Positions 10,259 to 20,498 of a stretch of 64,000 bases of DNA are shown here, piece by piece. Position 1 is the first letter of the stretch. Every line of letters begins with the position of its first letter. The position numbers and the translations under genes are program-made. The notes under the pieces are model-generated. The model was not told the origin of the DNA and made no database searches. It was given only the letters and a program-made list of their open reading frames with translations. This DNA comes from Streptomyces sp. CB09001 (GTDB taxonomy: Bacteria; Actinomycetota; Actinomycetes; Streptomycetales; Streptomycetaceae), in assembly GCF_003369795.1 (NCBI RefSeq), contig NZ_CP026730.1, forward strand, positions 3,286,001-3,350,000. The letters run 5' to 3'.

Positions 10259-10795
10259 TCACACCGGGGTCGGACTGAGCCCGGCCGTCGGCACCCGCAC
10301 GCCCACCCGCGTACGGGTCGCGACCAACTGGCCGTCCTGCGGATAGGCGTGCCAGGTCCGCCAGTGCACCTGCCCCTCGTGCCGCTGGGCCAGCAGCGCG
10401 GTGAAGGCGTGCGGGCTGCCGGGAAAGACACCGGCCAGGCCGTGCGGGTGGTCGGAGACCAGGGCCAGCAGTTCCTGGGCGCGGCCGGCGAAGGAGCCCG
10501 GCGTCAGCACCTCGACGCGGGCGGCGAACTCGTACTCCCAGTCGCCCACCCGCTTGGCGACGCCCAGCGGGAGGGGGGTGCTGCTGCCGGGGATGCACGC
10601 CACCGTCTCCGAGCAGCTGCCCCGCTCCTCCTCGAGCAGGACTTGGTGGGAGGCGCCGAGCAGCCTCAGCTGCAGACGGGCGTCGGTCAGTTCGACGTCG
10701 AGACAGGCGAGCGCGGGCAGCGGCTCGCGGCCCAGGGCCCAGGCCAGGTCGGCGGCGCGGGTGTCGGTGTAGGCGGTATTCAGGGTCGTGAGCAT
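10259..10795 (-). CDS. DUF2617 family protein
   Basis: A 178-aa soluble protein starting MLTTLNTAYTDTRAADLAWAL. The conserved DUF2617 features are the central ETVACIPGSS and the C-terminal FPGSPHAFTALLAQ...VHWRTWHAYPQDGQLVATRT segment. No enzymatic role is known. Start at ATG 10795; an in-frame ATG 7 codons upstream lacks a ribosome site. It is transcribed away from a 400-bp spacer shared with the Gly/Cys-rich gene at 11195. Confidence 0.8.
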   Translation of the reverse strand: MLTTLNTAYTDTRAADLAWALGREPLPALACLDVELTDARLQLRLLGASHQVLLEEERGSCSETVACIPGSSTPLPLGVAKRVGDWEYEFAARVEVLTPGSFAGRAQELLALVSDHPHGLAGVFPGSPHAFTALLAQRHEGQVHWRTWHAYPQDGQLVATRTRVGVRVPTAGLSPTPV

Positions 10796-11121
10796 GGATC
10801 GGCTCCGCAAGCACACAAGGAGAGGAAGGTGTGGGGCCTGCGCATCCGTGGCACTGCCGGGGATGCGGCCCGCTCAGCCCAGTCGGCCGGTCAGGAGGGG
10901 GGTCAACAGGTCGTCCGAGGAGCTGCGTTGGTGAGGGAGAGCGAATCATGAACGATGGGGCCGCCACAGCGTTTTTACCCAACTTCGTGACGTTTCCATC
11001 CCTCAGGGGGCTCCACAGCTCAACTGTTCAACCACGGCGCACACCCCGCCCGTACGGAGTGCGCCGGGCGTGGGAGCGCCCACCGGGCGTGTGGCCCGGC
11101 GGGCGCTCTTCGTGGGGACGC

Positions 11122-11147
11122 GGGGCCCGGTCCCAGGAACGGGCCCC
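11122..11147 (-). terminator. GC hairpin after the Gly/Cys-rich gene
   Basis: GGGGCCCG pairs with CGGGCCCC across a 10-base loop, about 50 bp beyond the stop of the 11195-11473 gene. Together with another small hairpin near 11066-11082 it is the only structure I see in the 10796-11194 spacer, apart from the likely promoter of the DUF2617 gene. Confidence 0.45.
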
Positions 11148-11194
11148 TTGCAGGGGATGCGGTTCCCCCTGACCAAAGGCTCAGCTGCCCCGTG

Positions 11195-11473
11195 TCAGCC
11201 GCCGCCTCCGCCGCATCCGCCGCCCCCTCCCCCGCAGGACGACCCGCCTCCGCAGGACGAGCCGCCACCGCAGGAGTGGCCCGAGTGGTGGCCGCCGGAG
11301 GACGAACCGCCCCCGTCACCGGCCCACCAGCTGTTGCTGCTGCCGCCGCTGCCACTGCCGCCGCCCGAGCCGGACCAGGGCCTGCCCCGCCCGGCGCGGG
11401 AGGCGCGCCGGCTCACCGAGATTCCCCTGATCAACAGGGCTGCGACCAAGACCAGAACAATGCCTGTGACCAT
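11195..11473 (-). CDS. Small single-pass membrane protein with Gly/Cys-rich tail
   Basis: A 92-aa protein. MVTGIVLVLVAALLIRGISV is one membrane helix followed by an Arg-rich patch (SRRASRAGRGR), so the rest is predicted to face the cytoplasm. The second half is Gly/Ser/His with a final CGGGSSCGGGSSCGGG-type tail containing four regularly spaced cysteines, similar to TPM-anchored or metal-binding tails. A strong AAGGAGGG ribosome site precedes ATG 11473, which decides the start over longer frames. Function is unknown; metal binding or disulfide linkage is only inference. Confidence 0.7.
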   Translation of the reverse strand: MVTGIVLVLVAALLIRGISVSRRASRAGRGRPWSGSGGGSGSGGSSNSWWAGDGGGSSSGGHHSGHSCGGGSSCGGGSSCGGGGGGCGGGGG

Positions 11474-11670
11474 GGCTCCACCCTCCTTCCGTTCCCGGGC
11501 TCGCGCCCGGAAGTCCCCCGAAGCAGTCCCCCGTCGGACGCCTCGCTGCGTGTCGATTACCTGTCGCCTGCCTGTGGATCGCGCCGTGAAGCTCACCGGC
11601 GTGAACGGGAGATGCCCCTCGCCGCCACGCCCCAAAGCAGAGTTGAGGAAGTCCAGAGCTTCGGCGCAGG

Positions 11671-12870
11671 ATGACCGGCATGACCTCGATGAGCTCCAGC
11701 GCCCGTCCCCTCCTGAACCGCCGGCTCGCGGAGTTCGGGACGACGATCTTCGCCGAGATGTCCGCCCTGGCGGCGCGGACCGGGGCGATCAACCTCGGCC
11801 AGGGCTTCCCCGACACCGACGGCCCCGAGGAGGTCCGGGAGGCCGCGGTGCGGGCGCTGCGCGACGGGCGCGGCAACCAGTACCCGCCGGGCCCCGGAGT
11901 CCCCGAGCTGCGCGCCGCCGTCGCCGATCACCAGCAGCGCCGCTACGGCCTGTCCTACGACCCCGACACCGAGGTCCTGGTCACCGCCGGCGCCACGGAG
12001 GCCATCGCGGCCGCCCTGCTGGCCCTGCTGGAGCCCGGCGACGAGGTCGTCGCGCTGGAGCCGTACTACGACTCGTACGCGGCGTGCATCGCGATGGCGG
12101 GCGGCACGCGCGTGCCGGTGACCCTGCGGCCGCACGAGGGCGCGTTCCGCCTGGACCTGGACGAGCTGCGCGACGCGGTCACCGACCGCACCCGCCTGCT
12201 GCTGCTGAACACCCCGCACAACCCGACGGGCACGGTCCTCACCCGCGACGAGCTGGCCGCGATCGCCGAGCTGGCGGTGGAGCGGGACCTGCTGGTGGTG
12301 ACCGACGAGGTCTACGAGCACCTGGTCTTCGACACCGCCGAGCACATCCCGCTGGCGTCCTTCCCGGGAATGCGGGAGCGCACGGTGACCATCGGGTCGG
12401 CCGGCAAGACGTTCTCGTTCACCGGCTGGAAGGTCGGCTGGGTCACCGCCGCGCCCGCCCTGCTCACGGCGGTCCGCTCGGCCAAGCAGTACCTGACGTA
12501 CGTGGCCTCGGGACCCTTCCAGTACGCGGTCGCCGAGGCGCTCGCGCTGCCGGAGTCGTACTTCACGGCCTACCGGCGGGACATGGAGGCGAAGCGGGAC
12601 CTGCTGGCGGCGGGACTGGCCGAGGCCGGCTTCGGCGTGTACCGCCCCGCCGGGACGTACTTCGTCACCACCGACATCCGCCCGCTCGGCGAGCGCGACG
12701 GCTTCGCCTTCTGCCGCTCCCTGCCCGAGCGCGCGGGCGTCGTCGCCGTCCCCAACGCGGTCTTCTACGACCACCGCGAGGAGGGCGCGCCCTTCGTGCG
12801 GTTCGCGTTCTGCAAACGGACCCCGGTGCTGGAGGAGGCGGTGCGGCGGCTGAAGACGCTCTCGGCGTGA
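11671..12870 (+). CDS. Class I/II PLP-dependent aminotransferase (DapC/kynurenine aminotransferase-like)
   Basis: A 399-aa fold-type I aminotransferase. Visible landmarks are the N-terminal INLGQGFPDTDGPEEV, NQYPPGPGVPELRAAVA, LLNTPHNPTGTVL with the substrate-carboxylate Asn, VTDEVYEHLVFD with the cofactor aspartate and tyrosine, and the Schiff-base lysine in TIGSAGKTFSFTGWKVGW (near residue 246). The C-terminal FVRFAFCKR carries the arginine that binds the alpha-carboxylate. The ortholog in this clpB-linked position is annotated as N-succinyldiaminopimelate aminotransferase in S. coelicolor (from memory), but substrate choice cannot be read from sequence. Divergent from the Gly/Cys-rich gene. 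Confidence 0.9.
   Translation: MTGMTSMSSSARPLLNRRLAEFGTTIFAEMSALAARTGAINLGQGFPDTDGPEEVREAAVRALRDGRGNQYPPGPGVPELRAAVADHQQRRYGLSYDPDTEVLVTAGATEAIAAALLALLEPGDEVVALEPYYDSYAACIAMAGGTRVPVTLRPHEGAFRLDLDELRDAVTDRTRLLLLNTPHNPTGTVLTRDELAAIAELAVERDLLVVTDEVYEHLVFDTAEHIPLASFPGMRERTVTIGSAGKTFSFTGWKVGWVTAAPALLTAVRSAKQYLTYVASGPFQYAVAEALALPESYFTAYRRDMEAKRDLLAAGLAEAGFGVYRPAGTYFVTTDIRPLGERDGFAFCRSLPERAGVVAVPNAVFYDHREEGAPFVRFAFCKRTPVLEEAVRRLKTLSA
12388..12440 (+). other. Possible unoccupied TG1-type phage attB inside the aminotransferase gene
   Basis: From memory, actinophage TG1 integrates in the S. coelicolor aminotransferase gene at the PLP-lysine motif (GGCAAGAC..TTCTC.TTCAC). The equivalent DNA here is intact, so the site is empty in this strain. 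This rests on recall, not on a comparison. Confidence 0.35.
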
Positions 12871-12952
12871 GCCGCGCGGGAAGCAGAAGGCCCGGCACCC
12901 GCTGCCGATGCAGCGAGGGCCGGGCTCTCCGGCGTGGTGCCGTGAGGGCGGA

Positions 12953-13489
12953 CTACTCGCCGTCCTCGTCGGTCGGCTTCTCCGACTCGTTGACGTCCTG
13001 CTCCAGGCCGAGCTGCTCCACGAGCCACCGGTCGAACTCGATGGCGGCCCGCACCCAGCTGACCGTCGAGGAGACGAAGTGCTCCAGGCTGACGCCCATG
13101 CCGATCAGCATCTGCGCCTCGCCGATCAGGCGGACCGTGCCGTCGTCGTGGGTGTGGGAGTACACCTTGGGCCACAGGGTGCGCCGGTTCCAGTCGTCGA
13201 CCGACTCGAGCAGCTGCGGCTTCTCGTCGATCTGGTGGGACCGGTCGTAGAACGTCCGCACCGAGAAGACCTGCTGGTCACCCTCGCCGCGGAACATGAA
13301 GTACGTACGGAACTGCTCCCACGGCGCCGCGAGGTCGCCCTCGTCGTCGACGACGTACTTCAGCTCCATCTGTTCGAGGAGCTGCTTCACAAGATCCTGA
13401 TCCGGGACGACGGGGCCCGCCGGTCCTTGGGGCTGCGGCTCGGGCTGCTTGCCCCCGAAGTTCGGAATCGAAGACGGGTCGATAGACAT
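12953..13489 (-). CDS. YbjN domain-containing protein
   Basis: A 178-aa protein starting MSIDPSSIPNFGGKQPEPQP. A proline-rich N-terminus is followed by a YbjN-type alpha/beta domain: LVKQLLEQMELKYVVDDEGDL, FRTYFMFRGEGDQQVFSVRTF, then LIGEAQMLIGMGVSLEHF. It ends in an acidic tail. YbjN-like folds resemble type III secretion chaperones; the bacterial role is uncertain. The ATG at 13489 has an AGGAG site 9 bases upstream, preferred over the in-frame start at 13528. Convergent with the aminotransferase gene. Confidence 0.82.
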   Translation of the reverse strand: MSIDPSSIPNFGGKQPEPQPQGPAGPVVPDQDLVKQLLEQMELKYVVDDEGDLAAPWEQFRTYFMFRGEGDQQVFSVRTFYDRSHQIDEKPQLLESVDDWNRRTLWPKVYSHTHDDGTVRLIGEAQMLIGMGVSLEHFVSSTVSWVRAAIEFDRWLVEQLGLEQDVNESEKPTDEDGE

Positions 13490-13614
13490 TCTGGGACACT
13501 CCTGCGGTCGTCTGGCTCGTCCGGCCATAGCTGAGGCCAGACGTACGGACCACCCTCTCTCGCCTGGGCGGTGCCCGGCAACCTGCCTGGCCGGGCGTCG
13601 GCCGCGTGGCCGGA

Positions 13615-13740
13615 TCAGCGCGAGTACCAGAACCCCGGTCCCATCCCCTTGGTTCGCCGCAGATGTGTGAAATATCGGCGGGCCTCCTCCTCGAGAGGGT
13701 CGATCCCGACGACCTCCTCAGCCTCTCTCGAAGGACTCAC
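13615..13740 (-). CDS. Possible 41-codon ORF downstream of clpB
   Basis: A GTG-initiated frame of 41 codons, translating to an acidic N-terminal part (VSPSREAEEVVGIDPLEEEA) and a basic C-terminus ending TKGMGPGFWYSR. It lies between the clpB terminator hairpin and ybjN on the same strand. Third-position GC is only about 70 percent and the ribosome site is weak. It could be chance; conservation at this position in other genomes would decide. The 13490-13801 spacer otherwise holds only the clpB terminator. Confidence 0.35.
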   Translation of the reverse strand: MSPSREAEEVVGIDPLEEEARRYFTHLRRTKGMGPGFWYSR

Positions 13741-13746
13741 GCCGCT

Positions 13747-13783
13747 CACCGCGGTCCTGGAGGACCACTCCAGGACCGCGGTG
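13747..13783 (-). terminator. clpB terminator hairpin
   Basis: Perfect 16-bp stem (CACCGCGGTCCTGGAG and its complement) around a 5-base loop, starting about 20 bp beyond the clpB stop codon. Confidence 0.8.
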
Positions 13784-13801
13784 GGGAGGACCTTGCGCTC
13801 T

Positions 13802-16399
<2,598 letters not shown>

Positions 16400-16449
16400 G
16401 TTCTGGCTCTCCTCCTCGCGTCAGTGCTGACTCGTCCAGCGTACACAAA

Positions 16450-16470
16450 GTTGAGTCGATTCCACTCAAT
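16450..16470. promoter_or_regulatory. HAIR element (HspR operator) upstream of clpB
   Basis: GTTGAGT-N7-ACTCAAT, a near match to the HAIR consensus CTTGAGT-N7-ACTCAAG bound by HspR in Streptomyces. It lies 51-71 bp upstream of the clpB ATG. Confidence 0.85.
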
Positions 16471-16596
16471 GTGGAGGCGCACGTCCTCCCTGGGAGACGC
16501 CAGGGTGGTCGCACGAGGGGGCGGGGCCATGTCGCACGAGTGCCTTTTCGGCCAGCCGTGGAACCGGCCACTGTCGCGAGATGTCCGCACATGCGA

Positions 16597-16635
16597 CAGC
16601 GGCGTCACCGTGTTCAGGTCACGGTGACGCCGCTG
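16597..16635. terminator. Perfect hairpin between clpB promoter and the Rieske-like gene
   Basis: A 16-bp perfect stem (CAGCGGCGTCACCGTG and complement) with a 7-base loop, about 47 bp past the stop at 16682. It probably ends the leftward transcript of 17211-16682 before the clpB promoter. Confidence 0.75.
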
Positions 16636-16681
16636 CCGGGGGGAAGCACCTGAGCGATTGTGTTACGACGGGGGAATCGCG

Positions 16682-17017
16682 TCAGGCACTGCGGGGGGTG
16701 GCCGAGATGGTCCTCACTTCGGGGATCTCCGGCTGTTCGAGCCGGTGGTCCCGCTGGTCCAGGTTCACAAAAATCATTCCGTACCGGATGGCGCACCGTA
16801 CGGGCTGCGGCGCCCCCCGAGGCCGCCGCAGACACCGGTACGCGCGCACGTCGCCGTCCTCGTCCAGCGTGACGACGACCGGCTCGCCGAAGACGGTCAC
16901 CATCAGGGAGTCACCGGCGTGCGGGATCGCGGTGACCAGGTCGATGAAGTGCCAGCCGGAGCGGTAGGCGGTGGCCATTTCACGACGGAAGGAGCGGTCG
17001 TCGGGTGGTGTCGTCAT
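16682..17017 (-). CDS. Degenerate Rieske-domain-like protein
   Basis: A 111-aa protein starting MTTPPDDRSFRREMATAYRS. The middle (GDSLMVTVFGEPVVVTLDEDGDVRAYRC, then IRYGMIFVNLD) follows the fold pattern of the N-terminal Rieske domain of ring-hydroxylating oxygenases. However, the cluster ligands are not preserved: where CxH and CxxH are expected, CLRRPRG and CAIRYG are seen. A [2Fe-2S] cluster is therefore unlikely. Its ATG follows the stop of the 62-aa peptide gene by only 5 bases, so the two form an operon. It may be a non-catalytic binding protein. Confidence 0.6.
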   Translation of the reverse strand: MTTPPDDRSFRREMATAYRSGWHFIDLVTAIPHAGDSLMVTVFGEPVVVTLDEDGDVRAYRCLRRPRGAPQPVRCAIRYGMIFVNLDQRDHRLEQPEIPEVRTISATPRSA

Positions 17018-17022
17018 GTCGA

Positions 17023-17211
17023 TCAGTCCCACTTGCTGTCCGCCGGGAGACTGACCGCCTCGTCGCCGACCACGACGGCGTGCGCAATCTCAACCCCAAC
17101 AGTCGCACCGTGCGCGTCGCTCTCCGCACCGGAGAGGCCAGCCAGAACCCCGAAGGCCACAACGGCGGAGACGGCGACAACAAGCACCGAGCGAAGCATT
17201 TTCTTACGCAT
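17023..17211 (-). CDS. 62-aa secreted peptide, possible signal precursor
   Basis: MRKKMLRSVLVVAVSAVVAF forms the basic n-region and hydrophobic core of a Sec signal peptide, extending to GVLAGLSGAESDAHG. A mature C-terminal part of roughly 30 residues ends AVSLPADSKWD. Start ATG 17211 is chosen because the signal peptide begins there; an upstream in-frame start at 17292 would bury it. It is cotranscribed with the Rieske-like gene and divergent (133 bp) from the first of three related LuxR-type regulator genes. A role as extracellular peptide sensed by those regulators is inference only. Confidence 0.65.
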   Translation of the reverse strand: MRKKMLRSVLVVAVSAVVAFGVLAGLSGAESDAHGATVGVEIAHAVVVGDEAVSLPADSKWD

Positions 17212-17343
17212 AGTCGGCTTCGTCCTCACTTGAAGATCCCCTCTATCCCCCGTCGAGTACGACGATGGCTCATTCAGGCACGTCATGGCCACACAATCGG
17301 TGCATCATGTTCCTGCACGTTCAGGACCCTGGGGGGTGGAGAT

Positions 17344-18333
17344 TTGATATCAAATGGGACTAACGCGACACATCCCCATGCGGTTACCGAGCTCTGTGAG
17401 GACGGAAGGCGTCTCTATGCGGGCGCTTTGCGAACAGGACGCATATTGCGGACGGACGCCGAGTCGGCTCCGTGTCTGGTGGAGTTCGCGCTGCTTCATC
17501 CCGATCCCGACGACGCACAATGGTTGCGTCCTGTGCCTGCGGTGATCGCCCTGGCCCAGCGGCTCAACCCCATCGAGCGCGACATCGCCGAGCAGCGACG
17601 GCGCTCCATCGCACTCTCCGAAGTCTTCGAACCGTTCATGGCTCTCGGTGCCCAGGACACCGCCCCCACTCACTCCATCAGCGTGCTGGAGGGCCTGGAC
17701 CGCATCAACGCGGCTCTCGACCTGGCCACGGCCCAATGCCAGACCGAGATGCTCACCGTTCAACCGAGTGGCAGCGTTCGCAGCGCCGAGAACCGCCTCC
17801 TGGAAGCGTTGGAGCGCGACAAGCCGCTGATCGAGAGGGGAGTGCGCATCCGCACCCTCTACCAGCACACCGCGCGGTACAACCCCGAACGACTCGCCTA
17901 CGTAGACCAGTTCGCAAACGGCAAGGTCGAGTACCGCACCATCGACGAACTCGTCGAGCGGCTCATCATCTGTGACGAGGCTGTCGCTTTCATCCCCATC
18001 CGTGACGACCGGCAGGTCGCCCTGGAGCTGCGTCACCCGGGACTGGTGCGCTACCTCATCAAGGTGTTCGAGTTCATGTGGGGCCGCGCGGTGCCGTTGT
18101 CCGCCGGCGCCCCCTACGAAACCGCCTCCGACGGCATCACCGGCATCCAGCACTCCATCGCCAAGCTGCTCGTCGAGGGCCACGTCGACGAGGCCATCGC
18201 CCGGCGCCTGGGCATGAACGTCCGGACCTGCCGGGCCCACATAGCCAAGCTGGCGTCCGCTCTGGGCAGCGGCAGTCGCGCCCAACTCGGCTTCCTCATA
18301 GCCCAGTCCGGGATCCTGGAGAAGGAACACTGA
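17344..18333 (+). CDS. LuxR-type HTH regulator, paralog 1
   Basis: About 329 aa. The N-terminal module contains LCEDGRRLYAGALRTGRI and FALLHPDPDDAQWLRPV. The middle (TEMLTVQPSG, RGVRIRTLYQHTARYNPERL, then VAFIPIRDDRQVALELRHPGL) resembles the TrmB/phospholipase-like sensor fold. The C-terminal HTH is AKLLVEGHVDEAIARRLGMNVRTCRAHI. Start is a TTG at 17344 after a GGGGGTGG purine run, placed by alignment to the next gene; it is uncertain. The next paralog starts 25 bp downstream, so they form an operon. Confidence 0.78.
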   Translation: MISNGTNATHPHAVTELCEDGRRLYAGALRTGRILRTDAESAPCLVEFALLHPDPDDAQWLRPVPAVIALAQRLNPIERDIAEQRRRSIALSEVFEPFMALGAQDTAPTHSISVLEGLDRINAALDLATAQCQTEMLTVQPSGSVRSAENRLLEALERDKPLIERGVRIRTLYQHTARYNPERLAYVDQFANGKVEYRTIDELVERLIICDEAVAFIPIRDDRQVALELRHPGLVRYLIKVFEFMWGRAVPLSAGAPYETASDGITGIQHSIAKLLVEGHVDEAIARRLGMNVRTCRAHIAKLASALGSGSRAQLGFLIAQSGILEKEH

Positions 18334-18358
18334 CGCCAACCGACGAAGAGAGCCACCC

Positions 18359-19342
18359 ATGACCCCAGAGGTGCATCACCACGGAACGGAGGAGCTGTGT
18401 GATGCGGGCCTGGAGATCTACGCCCGTGCACTGCGGGAGGGTCACCTTCCCAGCGCCGCGGTGGCGGCGGCACCCTGCCTGATCGACCACGGCGTCCTCC
18501 ACCCCGCAGTCGACGACCTGGACCGCCTGGAGCCCGTGCCGCCCACCGTGATGCTGCAACGCCTGCTCCGGTCCTCGGAGGACCGCATCGCCGGCGAACG
18601 CCGCCGTGGGCAACGCCTCGCGGACGTCTTCGAACCTCTCATACGGCTCGGGGGGCCGACCCCGTCAGGCGATGAAGCCTCTTCCCTGCGGCTCCTCCAC
18701 GGCAAGGAGCGAACCGGCCGGGCCATCACCGAAGCCATGGCCGAGGGCAGGGAACAGCTCCTGGCGATCCAACCGCACGACGGTCTCGTCGCTCCCCCCT
18801 TCCACTACCACGAAGCAGCCCTGGAGAGGGACCAGGCCTTCCTCGACCGCGGTGGCCGCGTCCGCGCCCTGTACCAGCACACCGTCCGCCACGCTCCACT
18901 GATCATCGGACGGTACGAGCGCCTGACCGGCGACGTGGAGGCGCGGTCCCTCAACGAGGTGACCGACCGCCTCATCATCGTCGACCGCACCGTCGCCTTC
19001 ATCCCCGCCAGCGCCGACCGCTCCCTCGCTCTCGAGGTCCGCCACCCCGCCCTCATCGCCTACTTCGTCAACACCTTCGACCGGCTGTGGCACCTCGCCA
19101 CCCCCATGCACCCCCAGGCCGTCCAGCAGCCCACTCTCAACGGCATCACCGCCCGCCAACGCGCCATAGCCGCCCTGCTCATCGAGGGCCACACGGACAC
19201 CGACATCGCCGACCGCCTCGGCATGAACGTCCGTACCGCCCGCGTCCACATCGCCAAACTCGCCGCCACCCTCGGCAGCGAGAGCCGGGCTCAGCTCGGG
19301 TATCTCATCGGGCGGTCGGGGATTCTCGACCGGGAAGGATGA
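18359..19342 (+). CDS. LuxR-type HTH regulator, paralog 2
   Basis: A 327-aa regulator with the same architecture as its upstream neighbour: LCDAGLEIYARALREGHLP at the N-terminus, a central sensor module with EQLLAIQPHDG, RGGRVRALYQHTVRHAPL and VAFIPASADRSLALEVRHPAL, and a C-terminal HTH (ALLIEGHTDTDIADRLGMNV) followed by IAKLAATLGSESRAQLGYLI. Starts at ATG 18359. Its 3' end overlaps the convergent third paralog by 38 bp. Gene duplication is the obvious origin; no ligand is known. Confidence 0.85.
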   Translation: MTPEVHHHGTEELCDAGLEIYARALREGHLPSAAVAAAPCLIDHGVLHPAVDDLDRLEPVPPTVMLQRLLRSSEDRIAGERRRGQRLADVFEPLIRLGGPTPSGDEASSLRLLHGKERTGRAITEAMAEGREQLLAIQPHDGLVAPPFHYHEAALERDQAFLDRGGRVRALYQHTVRHAPLIIGRYERLTGDVEARSLNEVTDRLIIVDRTVAFIPASADRSLALEVRHPALIAYFVNTFDRLWHLATPMHPQAVQQPTLNGITARQRAIAALLIEGHTDTDIADRLGMNVRTARVHIAKLAATLGSESRAQLGYLIGRSGILDREG

Positions 19343-20342
19343 CCGGGGCCGGAGCGCTGCGCGGGGAGCCGTCCAGGCCGGCCTGGGCTATGCGGACGCC
19401 CAACTGCGTGCGGCTGGCCGCGCCCAGGGTCTCCGAGAGCCGGGCGATGTGCGCCCGGGCCGTACGGACGCTGATGCCGAGGCGTTCCGCGATCACCGCG
19501 TCCTGGTGGCCCTCGGCGAGGAGCGCCGCGATGGACTGCTCGCGGTGGGAGATGCCCTCGATGCCGGTGTCGGGGAGGGGCACGGTCAGGGGGATGGCGA
19601 GGCGCCAGAGGCGTTCGAAGACCGTGACCAGGTAGGAGATCAGGGCGGGGTGGCGCAGCTCCAGTGCCATCGTGCGGTCGGTGTTGGCGGGGATGAAGGC
19701 GACGGTGCGGTCGAAGAGGATGAGGCGGTCGATGACCTCGTCCAGGGTGCGGGCCTCCACCGCGTCGCCCATGAGTTCGAGGTAGTTGAGCAGGCCCTGC
19801 CCGTGCCGGGCCACGTGCGTGTACAGGTCCCGCATCCGCACCCCGCGCCCGCGCAGCGCCAGCGCCCGGTGCAGGCCCTCGGACAGTTCGTGCTCGCGCC
19901 GGATGCCGCCGGGCTGGACGGTGAGCACCTCCGTCGTACAGGCCTGCGTCGCCTCGTCCATCGCGGCCTGGATGCGGGACAGCCCGTCGAGGACCCGGAT
20001 TGCCGTGCTCTCCGTGCCGGCCGGGGTCTGGAGCAGCCGGCCGAGGCCCGCGTACCACTCGAAGGCCTCCACGGCCGAGCCCACCCGCCGCTGACTGGCG
20101 CTGACCTCGTCGTGGACCCCGCGCAGCAGCCGCGTCATGACCTCCTGCGGGGAGGTCGGCACCAGCCAGTCCATGTCGTCGGGATCGGGGTGCAGCAAAG
20201 CCAGTTCCAGGAGGCAGGGCACCGGCTCGGCGTCCTGGCGCGGCACCCGGCCGCGTCGGACGGCCCGGGAGTACACGCGGTCCCCGGCCGCGCACAGCCG
20301 GTCGGCCCCGTGGGGGTGCTCCTGAGCCCCGTGCCCGGCCAT
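19305..20342 (-). CDS. LuxR-type HTH regulator, paralog 3
   Basis: A 345-aa homolog of the two preceding genes in opposite orientation. It keeps LCAAGDRVYSRAVRRGRVP, LALLHPDPDDMDWLVPT, TEVLTVQPGGIRREHELSEG, RGVRMRDLYTHVARH, VAFIPANTDRTMALELRHPAL and the C-terminal HTH ALLAEGHQDAVIAERLGISVRT. Start at ATG 20342 gives the same distance to the LCA.G motif as in the paralogs; a longer frame reaches 20489 without homology. The C-terminus has an extra Pro-rich tail. Target genes are unknown. Confidence 0.83.
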   Translation of the reverse strand: MAGHGAQEHPHGADRLCAAGDRVYSRAVRRGRVPRQDAEPVPCLLELALLHPDPDDMDWLVPTSPQEVMTRLLRGVHDEVSASQRRVGSAVEAFEWYAGLGRLLQTPAGTESTAIRVLDGLSRIQAAMDEATQACTTEVLTVQPGGIRREHELSEGLHRALALRGRGVRMRDLYTHVARHGQGLLNYLELMGDAVEARTLDEVIDRLILFDRTVAFIPANTDRTMALELRHPALISYLVTVFERLWRLAIPLTVPLPDTGIEGISHREQSIAALLAEGHQDAVIAERLGISVRTARAHIARLSETLGAASRTQLGVRIAQAGLDGSPRSAPAPVILPGRESPTAR

Positions 20343-20498
20343 CACCCATCCCACCCCCGGTTCCGGCTCTTCCGCAGCGCAACTATGCGCGGCCGGGACC
20401 GGCTCCGCAACAAGGCTCCGCTGCGAACGGAGGCCGAAAAGAGCCGGTTGCGGACGGAACACCCGGTCCCAGGGGAACCGGGAGGGCACCCGGGCTGT

